A DNA stretch of 42,373 nt. It comes from a virus. The stretch is from the IMG/VR virus record IMGVR_UViG_3300017986_002826, positions 1 through 42,373 of that record. One strand, written 5' to 3'. Under the pieces are notes generated by a model that ran no database searches, was not told the DNA's origin, and saw only the letters and a program-made list of their open reading frames with translations. Position numbers and translations under genes: made by a program. Of the stretch, positions 1-6,807 are shown piece after piece (within the stretch, counting starts at the first letter, position 1; every line of letters begins with the position of its first letter).

Positions 1-375
1 AATTCAAAAGTTTTTGTTAATGGTACTCAAGTAAATGCTACACATTTTACAGTTGATTCATCGGACGAAACATATCAAATAAAATTTAGTGAATTCTTAA
101 ACGAAGGTGACAAAGTCTATTATGAATTATATCTAGATGTAGATGGTCCTGATGCTTGGAAAAATGCAGATGGCACAGACTTTGCAGCTAGTGTAAATGA
201 TATTGTTGAATGGGATGGTAGTAAATGGAATGTTATATTTAAAGCTATCAATACTTCTACAGAAACATTTGTTACAAATTTCACCACTAATAAACAATAT
301 AAATGGACTGGGTCAGAATGGATTCTTTCGTTTGAAGGAGAATATCCAGATGGCACCTGGAGACTTGCATACTAA
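1..375 (+). CDS. 3' end of a probable virion structural protein (5' truncated)
   Basis: Frame 1 is open from the left edge to the TAA at 373-375 and gives the last 124 residues of a protein whose start lies outside the window. The product is polar and rich in Thr, Asn, Asp and aromatic residues. Two W-(D/T)-G-x-x-W strand-turn motifs (E-W-D-G-S-K-W and K-W-T-G-S-E-W) lie near the C-terminus, and it ends in G-T-W-R-L-A-Y. Such short beta-strand motifs are common in phage tail and baseplate proteins, but I do not recognise the family. It ends 13 nt before the NUDIX start on the same strand. The frame is supported by its unbroken length and by the absence of a better reading in the other frames. 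The role as a virion protein is inferred from composition and neighbours only. Confidence 0.6.
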   Translation, partial: NSKVFVNGTQVNATHFTVDSSDETYQIKFSEFLNEGDKVYYELYLDVDGPDAWKNADGTDFAASVNDIVEWDGSKWNVIFKAINTSTETFVTNFTTNKQYKWTGSEWILSFEGEYPDGTWRLAY

Positions 376-388
376 CATAATTATTAGT

Positions 389-823
389 ATGAGTGATATA
401 GTTTGTAGCGGCGCTTTATTTTATAGTCTAGATACGCAAAGATTTTTATTTTTACATAGATCTAACGGAAAACGTAGTAATAACGTATGGGGTCTTGTTG
501 GCGGCACAAATGAAGGCGCTGAAACTCCTTGGGAAGGGTTAAGACGAGAAATTACTGAGGAAATTGGTGAAGTAGAAATTAAAAAAACTATTCCACTCGA
601 AACCTTTGTATCAAATGACTCTAAATTTCATTTTCATACATACCTGTGTTTAGTAAACACAGAATTTCTTCCTACACTAAACAGTGAACATGATGGGTAT
701 TCTTGGTGTAGCTTTGGCATGTGGCCAAAACCTTTACACTATGGACTACAAAATACATTAAACAAAAAAGTTAATCTTAAAAAATTAGAAACAGTATTTG
801 AAGTAATAAATTTACTTGACTAA
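389..823 (+). CDS. NUDIX hydrolase (GDP-mannose mannosyl hydrolase-like)
   Basis: This 144-aa protein has a near-perfect Nudix box: G39, five residues, E45, seven residues, then R53-E54-I-T-E57-E58-I-G60. These residues bind the metal ions used to hydrolyse a nucleoside diphosphate linked to another group. The sequence around H-R-S-N-G-K-R-S-N-N-V-W-G and the overall length resemble small sugar-nucleotide or dNTP Nudix enzymes. Substrate cannot be fixed from sequence. A longer reading from 197 exists, but it overlaps the preceding gene by 179 nt in another frame, and its first 64 residues look unlike a Nudix N-terminus, so the ATG at 389 is preferred. No clear Shine-Dalgarno precedes it. It may trim sugar nucleotides for the heptose operon that follows, or be a general house-cleaning phage enzyme. 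Confidence 0.88.
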   Translation: MSDIVCSGALFYSLDTQRFLFLHRSNGKRSNNVWGLVGGTNEGAETPWEGLRREITEEIGEVEIKKTIPLETFVSNDSKFHFHTYLCLVNTEFLPTLNSEHDGYSWCSFGMWPKPLHYGLQNTLNKKVNLKKLETVFEVINLLD

Positions 824-844
824 CACTCTGTTTTAATGTATAAT
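816..844 (+). promoter_or_regulatory. sigma70-type promoter for the heptose operon
   Basis: TTGACT at 816-821 (5 of 6 to consensus) is followed after exactly 17 bp by TATAAT at 839-844 (6 of 6). The -35 overlaps the stop codon of the NUDIX gene. The expected transcription start, seven bases after the last base of the -10, is 851, the A of the hldE-like ATG, so the transcript may be leaderless. No Shine-Dalgarno is seen before that ATG. This type of promoter would be read by unmodified host RNA polymerase, suggesting early expression, unlike the late promoters on the other strand. Confidence 0.7.
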
Positions 845-850
845 TGTAGT

Positions 851-1990
851 ATGAAAGTCTTAGTTATTGGCGATATAATCATTGACAAATACATTACAGG
901 AACTTCAACTAGATTGAGTCCTGAAGCACCTGTGCCTGTTGTTAATCAACAAGAAGTATGGGAACAATTAGGCGGCGCTGCACTAGTATATCAAAATTTA
1001 TTAAGTTTAGGCGTTGATGTAGAATTATTAGATTTGTCATATCCAAAATGTATTAAGACTCGTGTATTATGTGACGGACATTATGTTACACGTATAGACC
1101 AAGATCATTTTACTAATGGCCAAGGTGTACTTGAAATAATTTGTGCAAAAGATTTTAGTACATACGATTATGTTATATTAAGTGATTATAATAAAGGTGT
1201 ATTAGAATACTCAAACAATATTATAGAACACATTAATCAATATGATTGTAAAGTTATTGTAGATCCTAAACGTCATGTTAGTTATTATGACGGTGCTTGG
1301 TTAGTTAAACCTAACAAAAAAGAATTTGAAGATTTAGGATTTACAAGTTGGACAGGTAACATAATTATTACTGCTGCAAGTCAACCTACTATTGCAGAAA
1401 TAGATAAAACATATTATACCGTTGATGTAGAACAAGTTGAAGTTAACGATGTTACTGGAGCCGGTGATTGTTTTTTAGCAGCATTTGTTTATGCGCTTAC
1501 AAAAGGATACGATTACGAAAGTGCAATTAAACTTGCTGTACAAGGATCAACTGAAAGTGTTAAACATGTAGGCACATACATTCTTAACGAAAAAGATCTA
1601 AAGAAGCGTGTAGTTTTTACTAACGGCTGTTTTGATATATTACACAAAGGGCATCTTACACTGCTAAAAGAAGCACGTAGTTTAGGCGATAAACTTGTTG
1701 TAGGACTTAATAGCGATGGTAGTGTAAAACGTTTAAAAGGCGAAACTAGGCCATTTAACGATCTTGAAACAAGACGCGAACAGCTAGAACTTATTCCGTA
1801 TGTAGACGAAGTTGTTGTTTTTCATGAAGACACTCCATATGATTTGATTAAAGAAATAAAGCCAGACTTAATTGTTAAAGGCGGTGACTATACTGTAGAA
1901 GAAATTGTAGGACACGATTTAGCACCTGTGCATATTATACCTACAGTAGAAGGTTATAGCACAACTAATATTATAGAGAAAAGCAAATGA
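851..1990 (+). CDS. hldE: compact HldE-like bifunctional heptose-7-phosphate kinase / heptose-1-phosphate adenylyltransferase
   Basis: The N-terminal half (about residues 1-245) is a PfkB/ribokinase-type sugar kinase: G-G-A-A substrate motif near 41-44, S-D-Y-N-K-G, and the anion-hole/catalytic G-A-G-D at 203-206. The C-terminal half (about 250-379) is a cytidylyltransferase-like nucleotidyltransferase with F-T-N-G-C-F-D-I-L-H-K-G-H and later V-K-G-G-D-Y. In bacteria HldE makes heptose-1,7-bisphosphate and then ADP-heptose. E. coli HldE is about 477 aa; this one is 379, with most shortening in the kinase half, yet both active sites look intact. An upstream in-frame ATG at 836 lies inside the promoter -10 region and adds only M-Y-N-C-S, so 851 is preferred. 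The stop overlaps the next start (ATGA). Confidence 0.9.
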   Translation: MKVLVIGDIIIDKYITGTSTRLSPEAPVPVVNQQEVWEQLGGAALVYQNLLSLGVDVELLDLSYPKCIKTRVLCDGHYVTRIDQDHFTNGQGVLEIICAKDFSTYDYVILSDYNKGVLEYSNNIIEHINQYDCKVIVDPKRHVSYYDGAWLVKPNKKEFEDLGFTSWTGNIIITAASQPTIAEIDKTYYTVDVEQVEVNDVTGAGDCFLAAFVYALTKGYDYESAIKLAVQGSTESVKHVGTYILNEKDLKKRVVFTNGCFDILHKGHLTLLKEARSLGDKLVVGLNSDGSVKRLKGETRPFNDLETRREQLELIPYVDEVVVFHEDTPYDLIKEIKPDLIVKGGDYTVEEIVGHDLAPVHIIPTVEGYSTTNIIEKSK

Positions 1991-2538
1991 AGTACTTAGT
2001 AATTGACGATGCATTAGAACACAACGATGCTATAAATTTAAAAAACTTATTTGAATCTGAGGAGATATTTTGGAAGACAGGTCAACCTGTTCCTCAAAAA
2101 TTTCAAACAGAAGGCACAAGTCTTTACCAATTACAATTTTTTCACACAATTTATAAAAATTTAAATTGGACTACTAGCCCTGAAATAGGTGAAGCAATTA
2201 TTCCTTTAATTAATAGATGTCACACTTATACATTATTAAGATTAAAAGTTAATTTAACTCCAAGAGCAGATATTTTAACCACACACGGATTTCATATAGA
2301 TTTAGATCCTCCTCATGATTGTGCATTAACTGCTGTATATTATTTTAACGATAACAATGGATGGACTGAATTTAAAGATGGTACTAAGATTGAAAGTAAG
2401 TTTAATAGACTTTTAGTGTTTCCAGCTAAACAAGAACATTCAGGTAGTACACATACTGATGCACTTTCAAGGATTGTAGCAAATATTAATTTTATACCAC
2501 ATCCAGAAAATAAAGAATTTACAGAGTTAACAAAATGA
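1987..2538 (+). CDS. 2OG-Fe(II) oxygenase (prolyl-4-hydroxylase-like fold)
   Basis: The 183-aa protein has the features of an iron/2-oxoglutarate dioxygenase: H103-x-D105 within G-F-H-I-D-L-D, the distal H151 in E-H-S-G, and R162 in S-R-I-V-A-N-I-N-F, the expected 2OG-binding arginine on the last strand. These enzymes couple decarboxylation of 2-oxoglutarate to hydroxylation of a protein, nucleotide or small molecule. The substrate is unknown. It starts inside the stop codon of hldE and ends inside the start codon of hldD (ATGA both times), so it is translationally coupled within a heptose-nucleotide operon. That placement suggests, but does not prove, action on the sugar or its acceptor. It is not obviously related to the second oxygenase at 4362-5006. 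Confidence 0.8.
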   Translation: MKYLVIDDALEHNDAINLKNLFESEEIFWKTGQPVPQKFQTEGTSLYQLQFFHTIYKNLNWTTSPEIGEAIIPLINRCHTYTLLRLKVNLTPRADILTTHGFHIDLDPPHDCALTAVYYFNDNNGWTEFKDGTKIESKFNRLLVFPAKQEHSGSTHTDALSRIVANINFIPHPENKEFTELTK

Positions 2539-3344
2539 AAATTTTAATTACAGGGTTTGAAGGGTTTATTGGTAAAAATTTAAAATCATTCTTAGATAAA
2601 GATCACGAATTATTTGGATATGAATGGGATACAGAGTTTTTGCCTGAAGTAGAAGGTTTTGATTGGGTAATTCATCTTGGTGCAATTAGTGCAACTACAG
2701 AACGTGATATAGATAAAGTAATGCTTCAAAACTATGAGTTTTCCAAATGGTTGTTTAATGAATGCAATACTAAGGGTGTAAATTTTCAATATGCATCAAG
2801 TGCTAGTGTATATGGATGTAATACAGACTTTACAGAAGATGCTCCTAAACAACCACAGAGTTATTATGCTACAAGCAAATATCTATTTGACAGATGGGTA
2901 ATGCAACAACAACACAAAGTAATTGTACAAGGATTTCGTTATTTTAATGTATATGGCCCTCATGAAGATCACAAAGGCGACCAAGCAAGTCCTGTGACAA
3001 AGTTTTTTAAACAGGCTAAAGAAAACAAAGTTATCAAGTTATTTGAAAATAGTGATAATTACAAACGTGATTTTATATATGTTGGCGATTGTTGTAATAT
3101 ACATCGTTATCTATTAGGCACTAAAGAAACAGGTATTTTTAATATTGGAACAGGTATTGCAACAAGTTTTCAAACTGTTGCAGAATTAGTTGCTAAAAGA
3201 TATAACGCTAAAATTGAAACTATACCAATGCCAGAAGAACTTAAAGGTCAATATCAAGAATATACTTGTGCAGACATACAAAAATTAAGTAATGTAGTAA
3301 ATATTAATTTTACAAAATTAGAGGAATTTATCAATGGAAAATAA
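2535..3344 (+). CDS. hldD: HldD-like ADP-heptose 6-epimerase (short-chain dehydrogenase/reductase)
   Basis: 269 aa with a Rossmann nucleotide-binding start (G7-x-x-G10-x-x-G13 in I-T-G-F-E-G-F-I-G), catalytic Y111-x-x-x-K115 in S-Y-Y-A-T-S-K, and upstream S-S-A-S-V-Y-G. Several stretches match HldD rather than generic epimerases: A-I-S-A-T-T-E-R-D, G-F-R-Y-F-N-V-Y-G-P, H-K-G-D-Q-A-S-P, Y-K-R-D-F-I-Y-V-G-D and I-F-N-I-G-T-G. HldD converts ADP-D-glycero-D-manno-heptose to ADP-L-glycero-D-manno-heptose. It is shorter than E. coli HldD (310 aa), in line with the compact neighbours. The start overlaps the oxygenase stop and the end overlaps the cupin start by 11 nt. Confidence 0.9.
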   Translation: MKILITGFEGFIGKNLKSFLDKDHELFGYEWDTEFLPEVEGFDWVIHLGAISATTERDIDKVMLQNYEFSKWLFNECNTKGVNFQYASSASVYGCNTDFTEDAPKQPQSYYATSKYLFDRWVMQQQHKVIVQGFRYFNVYGPHEDHKGDQASPVTKFFKQAKENKVIKLFENSDNYKRDFIYVGDCCNIHRYLLGTKETGIFNIGTGIATSFQTVAELVAKRYNAKIETIPMPEELKGQYQEYTCADIQKLSNVVNINFTKLEEFINGK

Positions 3345-3729
3345 AACAGAACCTACACGTCTAAGTGGTGCAGTACAAAAAGGCTGGGGTTACGAATTAA
3401 TTTGGGCAACTAATGATCAATACTGCGGAAAGATTATGTTCTTTAATAAGGCAGGTAATAAAACAAGTATGCACTTTCATAAAGAAAAAGATGAAAGTTG
3501 GTTTGTAAACAGCGGAAGTTTTAAAGTTAGATATATTGATACTAAGGATTCAATGCTATATGAAAAAGAATTAAACGAAGGAGATGTTTGGCATAATCCT
3601 CCTTTACTACCTCATCAATTAGTAGCAACAAGAGACGAGTCTAGCATTACTGAAGTAAGTACACCAGATAGTGTTGAAGATAATTATCGTATTGGTCCAG
3701 GGGATAGTCAGTCAGCGCCAAATGAGTAG
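3334..3729 (+). CDS. cupin-domain protein, possible sugar-phosphate isomerase
   Basis: 131-aa single-domain cupin. The metal-site motif is visible as H47-x-H49 and E54 in M-H-F-H-K-E-K-D-E-S, with the distal H94 in P-H-Q-L. The opening K-G-W-G-Y-E-L-I-W and the closing E-V-S-T-P-D-S-V-E-D are typical of cupins related to type II mannose-6-phosphate isomerases and sugar-nucleotide cupins. It sits between hldD and gmhB, with GAGGA before its ATG and an 11-nt overlap with hldD. The operon has no recognisable GmhA, so this cupin may supply the sedoheptulose-7-phosphate isomerase step. That is inference; it could also be a binding or epimerising cupin. Confidence 0.8.
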   Translation: MENKTEPTRLSGAVQKGWGYELIWATNDQYCGKIMFFNKAGNKTSMHFHKEKDESWFVNSGSFKVRYIDTKDSMLYEKELNEGDVWHNPPLLPHQLVATRDESSITEVSTPDSVEDNYRIGPGDSQSAPNE

Positions 3730-4372
3730 TACTAGAATTGCATGGACTGAAGGTTACACAGATACTAGATTAGACACTGAGACCTTCTATAATGAAACTA
3801 ATATTGCACCAAAATGTGTAATTGGGTTAGACCGTGACGGAGTCATTAACGTTGACCGAGGAACATATACTTGGAGGGTTGAAGATTTTGTTCCTATTGC
3901 TGGTAGCTTAGAAGCAATGGCAAAACTTCGAAATTTAGGTCACAAAATGGTTATAATTACAAATCAAGCAGGCATTAATAAAGGACTATATACTCCTGCC
4001 GATGTAGAACGTGTACACGAATATATGTTTCAACTATTAGGCGAAGCAGGTTGTAAAAGTATAGATGCACTATTCTACAGCGAAAGTAATTTAAGAAGTG
4101 ATATATTTGCAAAGCCTAATATTGGAATGTTTAAACGATGCGAAAATGAAGTTAAATATATCAAATTTAAAAACGGATATTTCGTAGGTGATAAAATTTC
4201 TGATCTTAAAGCAGCATTTAAAATTGGTGCTAAACCGGTATTAGTACGCACAGGACACGGTGAAGAAACAATAAAAGAACTAAACAAATTTGCAAATCAA
4301 AAGATAAAGAAAAAGACTATTATTTTTGATGATTTACTATCTTTTGCAAATTGGATAGAATCTAAATCGTAG
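3722..4372 (+). CDS. gmhB: GmhB-like D,D-heptose-1,7-bisphosphate 7-phosphatase (HAD family)
   Basis: 216 aa with all HAD motifs: D37-x-D39-G in G-L-D-R-D-G-V-I-N, motif II T80 in I-I-T-N-Q-A-G, K131 in K-P-N-I-G-M, and D157/D161 in V-G-D-K-I-S-D. The order and spacing are those of GmhB and histidinol-phosphatase HADs. GmhB removes the 7-phosphate from heptose-1,7-bisphosphate between the two HldE steps. The Cys-rich zinc loop usually found before the K-P-x-x-G-M motif is absent here (Y-S-E-S-N-L-R-S-D-I-F-A instead). There is an N-terminal extension of about 30 residues. A start at 3671 is possible but would overlap the cupin by 59 nt; ATG 3722 overlaps by only 8. The gene runs 11 nt into the oppositely transcribed oxygenase gene. 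Confidence 0.85.
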   Translation: MSSTRIAWTEGYTDTRLDTETFYNETNIAPKCVIGLDRDGVINVDRGTYTWRVEDFVPIAGSLEAMAKLRNLGHKMVIITNQAGINKGLYTPADVERVHEYMFQLLGEAGCKSIDALFYSESNLRSDIFAKPNIGMFKRCENEVKYIKFKNGYFVGDKISDLKAAFKIGAKPVLVRTGHGEETIKELNKFANQKIKKKTIIFDDLLSFANWIESKS

Positions 4373-5006
4373 CACCAGTTTCTAAAACTATATTAAACGA
4401 CAAACTAATACGATCAAACTTAGTTCTATTTTCTTTAACACTGTGATCTAGATAGCTAGGCCACATAACTATTCTTCCTTGTTCAGGAAAAAACTCATTT
4501 TCGTGTGCATATGTAGATCCAATAGGGTTACATTTTAATGCTTTAAGAGCATTTCTAAAAACTATATTACCATCTTGACCATTTGTTTTAAACCAATATA
4601 CTCCGCTTATATGATTAGTTCCGTGATCATGTAAATGGGCATGTTGCCCCGGATTAGTTAAGGTTAACCAAGATGTACTAATTGCTGCTCGATAGTTTTC
4701 TTTAACATTCATGTGTACCATATAGTTTCCACAATGATGAAGAATAGATTGTTTAACATTTTTTAATTTTTCTGATGTTATTATACATTCTCTAAAATTA
4801 CCTCTATTTGATAATTGATGCGTATTTGAATTCCAATCAGTATTTTGTCCCCATTTATTTTCTTCGTATAGTTTATCAACTACCGTTTGAAGATCTTGTT
4901 GCATACCTTCGTATTCACCGCCTTCTATTTGATGTGTATACAACGGAGTAGGAAATAAACTTATTATTTGACCTTCTACTGGAACTTCAAGATTAGGCTC
5001 TATCAT
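4362..5006 (-). CDS. putative 2OG-Fe(II) oxygenase (phage type, 2OG-FeII_Oxy_5-like)
   Basis: 214 aa. The opening L-F-P-T-P-L-Y, the central S-W-L-T-L-T-N-P-G, the His cluster H122/H124/H126/D127/H128, S-G-V-Y-W, then W-P-S-Y-L-D-H188-S-V and R199 in D-R-I-S-L-S-F-N-I make the signature of a 2OG-Fe(II) oxygenase family that is common in marine T4-type phages. Which of the clustered histidines bind iron cannot be told from sequence alone. It is the last gene of the GT9-carbamoyltransferase operon: its ATG lies 14 nt inside the carbamoyltransferase gene, with AAGGAT as ribosome-binding site. The substrate is unknown; its position suggests hydroxylation of a sugar or of the modified acceptor. 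Its end overlaps gmhB on the other strand by 11 nt. Confidence 0.85.
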   Translation of the reverse strand: MIEPNLEVPVEGQIISLFPTPLYTHQIEGGEYEGMQQDLQTVVDKLYEENKWGQNTDWNSNTHQLSNRGNFRECIITSEKLKNVKQSILHHCGNYMVHMNVKENYRAAISTSWLTLTNPGQHAHLHDHGTNHISGVYWFKTNGQDGNIVFRNALKALKCNPIGSTYAHENEFFPEQGRIVMWPSYLDHSVKENRTKFDRISLSFNIVLETGATI

Positions 5007-6807
5007 TGTGGTCTATCCTTACTATCATTTGAGTTTTAGGGAAATACAAATAGTTAATTCCTGAATTATATAATGTACGCATAGCATCATCAATAGTTTC
5101 AACTAACGGCTCTCCACCTAAGTTAAAACTAGTATTAAATAATGCAGGTATTCCTGTTTGTGATTTAAACTCATTAATTAAATTATACCAATGTTCGTTT
5201 TGTTCTTTAGTAACAGTTTGTATTCTGCAAGTTCCGTCAACGTGTATTACAGCAGGTATCTTTTCTTCAACACCTGGCTGACAATTTACTGCATACATCA
5301 TACTAGGTGATTCTTTCATACCGCGCAAATCAAACCATTCATGAACATCATCTTGTAATACTGATGCTGCAAATGGTCTAAAATATTCTCTTTTCTTAAT
5401 TAAATTAACAAAATCTTTTCCGTCTGGGAATGTTGGGTCAAACATTAAACTTCTGTTACCTAATGCTCTAGGACCGTTTTCGCATCTTTCTTGAAATAAT
5501 GCTACAATATTTTTTTCTCTAATAATGTTAATAACATCTTTATAGCTAATGTTATTTTCAACAACACCGCCGTACTTATTAGCACAGTTTGTAATTTCTT
5601 CCTCAGTAATATTTTGAATAGGGCCTAAAAATAAGTTTTCATTTTTTTCTCTAACTCTATTATCTTTAGTAGTTTTATAGTAATGATAAAATGCTGCACC
5701 TATTGCTGTACCTGCATCTGTAGAAACAGGTTCAACATATAAATTTGTACCTTCTGGTAAATGTTTTAAATAGAAATAGTTAGCAACACAGTTTAATCCG
5801 TAACCTCCACTTACAACTACATTTTTATTTCCAGTTTTTTCAATTGCTTTTAATATTAAATCAAGTACTTTTTGTTGAGTTTCAGTTTGTACATTATATG
5901 CCATATTTCTGCGAGACTCTAACAATGTTAAATCTTCGCTTGCTAGTAATTCTTCAATTCGTGCTATTTCATCTTTATCTTCTTCAGATACTCCCATCCA
6001 TAATTCGTGAGGATTATATTTTCTATCGTGTAACTCTGGATACAATGCTTCATTTACTATAGCACCGTTTGGATATGTTGGTAGTATAATATCTCTATTA
6101 GCACTAACATTATCAAATATTTTTGGTGCTTTATTAGGTTGCCCGTATGGAAACAATCCCATAGTCTTTCCAGCTTCAATACTATGCCAACCGCAATATT
6201 GAGTTACTGCTTCATATGCTTTGACAATACCTGCTTTGTCGTCAACTATTATTTCCATATTTCCGTCATTTAAATATTCAGTTGCCCAAGGACCATTGCC
6301 TCCAAAGTGTTTATATAACTCAGCAAAGTTATCAGGATAAGATGCATAGTATATACTTTCTACTTCCCACATTGTTTGTTGATCGTGTCGTTTAGCAAAA
6401 GTACCAGCGCCGTCAACAATAACAACGTTTGCTTCATCAAATCCTGATCTATAAAAGGAACAAGCAGCATGATTTCTGTGATGTTGATCCCAGTACTCAA
6501 CAACTTGAGGATGGTTCCTACCTTGATTTGGATCAATTAATTTAAGTTTACGTGCTAAAGAAGTATACGGATCTTCAGCAGTATAATCTGTAAGATTTTC
6601 GTCAGCGTGTGTATGTGAAATAACTAGATAATCAATTTTGTCAGTATACTCTAATATTTTAATAATACTAGCAAACGGAGTACCGTCATATTTTTGTCTT
6701 GTTAATCTTTCTTCTTCAATTGAAAATACAATCTCACCATCTTTTAATAAACAAACACCTGCATTGTGTCCTCTAGCAATTCCTGCTATGTATCCTGTTT
6801 TATTCAT
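4993..6807 (-). CDS. NodU/CmcH-family O-carbamoyltransferase
   Basis: 604 aa, the normal length for the family. The N-terminal Kae1-like domain opens with G-I-A-R-G-H-N-A-G-V and F-S-I-E-E-E-R and has the metal-site H109-x-x-x-H113 (D-Q-H-H-R-N-H-A-A) followed by V-D-G-A-G-T around 131-136. The C-terminal YrdC-like domain shows E-N-G-P-R-A-L-G-N-R-S near residue 440 and R-E-Y-F-R-P-F-A-A-S-V. Members transfer a carbamoyl group from carbamoyl phosphate, via carbamoyl-adenylate, to a hydroxyl of a sugar or natural product (NodU, TobZ, CmcH; WapO on Pseudomonas core heptose). The start overlaps the GT9 stop (ATGA) and the end overlaps the oxygenase start, so the three genes form one unit. The acceptor here is probably a sugar, given the neighbours. 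Confidence 0.93.
   Translation of the reverse strand: MNKTGYIAGIARGHNAGVCLLKDGEIVFSIEEERLTRQKYDGTPFASIIKILEYTDKIDYLVISHTHADENLTDYTAEDPYTSLARKLKLIDPNQGRNHPQVVEYWDQHHRNHAACSFYRSGFDEANVVIVDGAGTFAKRHDQQTMWEVESIYYASYPDNFAELYKHFGGNGPWATEYLNDGNMEIIVDDKAGIVKAYEAVTQYCGWHSIEAGKTMGLFPYGQPNKAPKIFDNVSANRDIILPTYPNGAIVNEALYPELHDRKYNPHELWMGVSEEDKDEIARIEELLASEDLTLLESRRNMAYNVQTETQQKVLDLILKAIEKTGNKNVVVSGGYGLNCVANYFYLKHLPEGTNLYVEPVSTDAGTAIGAAFYHYYKTTKDNRVREKNENLFLGPIQNITEEEITNCANKYGGVVENNISYKDVINIIREKNIVALFQERCENGPRALGNRSLMFDPTFPDGKDFVNLIKKREYFRPFAASVLQDDVHEWFDLRGMKESPSMMYAVNCQPGVEEKIPAVIHVDGTCRIQTVTKEQNEHWYNLINEFKSQTGIPALFNTSFNLGGEPLVETIDDAMRTLYNSGINYLYFPKTQMIVRIDHNDRA

Noticed and set aside
197-388. N-terminal extension of the NUDIX gene
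   Set aside because: It overlaps the preceding gene in another frame and gives a hydrophobic segment unlike Nudix N-termini; ATG 389 fits the domain.
3671-3721. Longer start for the GmhB-like gene
   Set aside because: It would overlap the cupin gene by 59 nt and adds 17 residues without family support.
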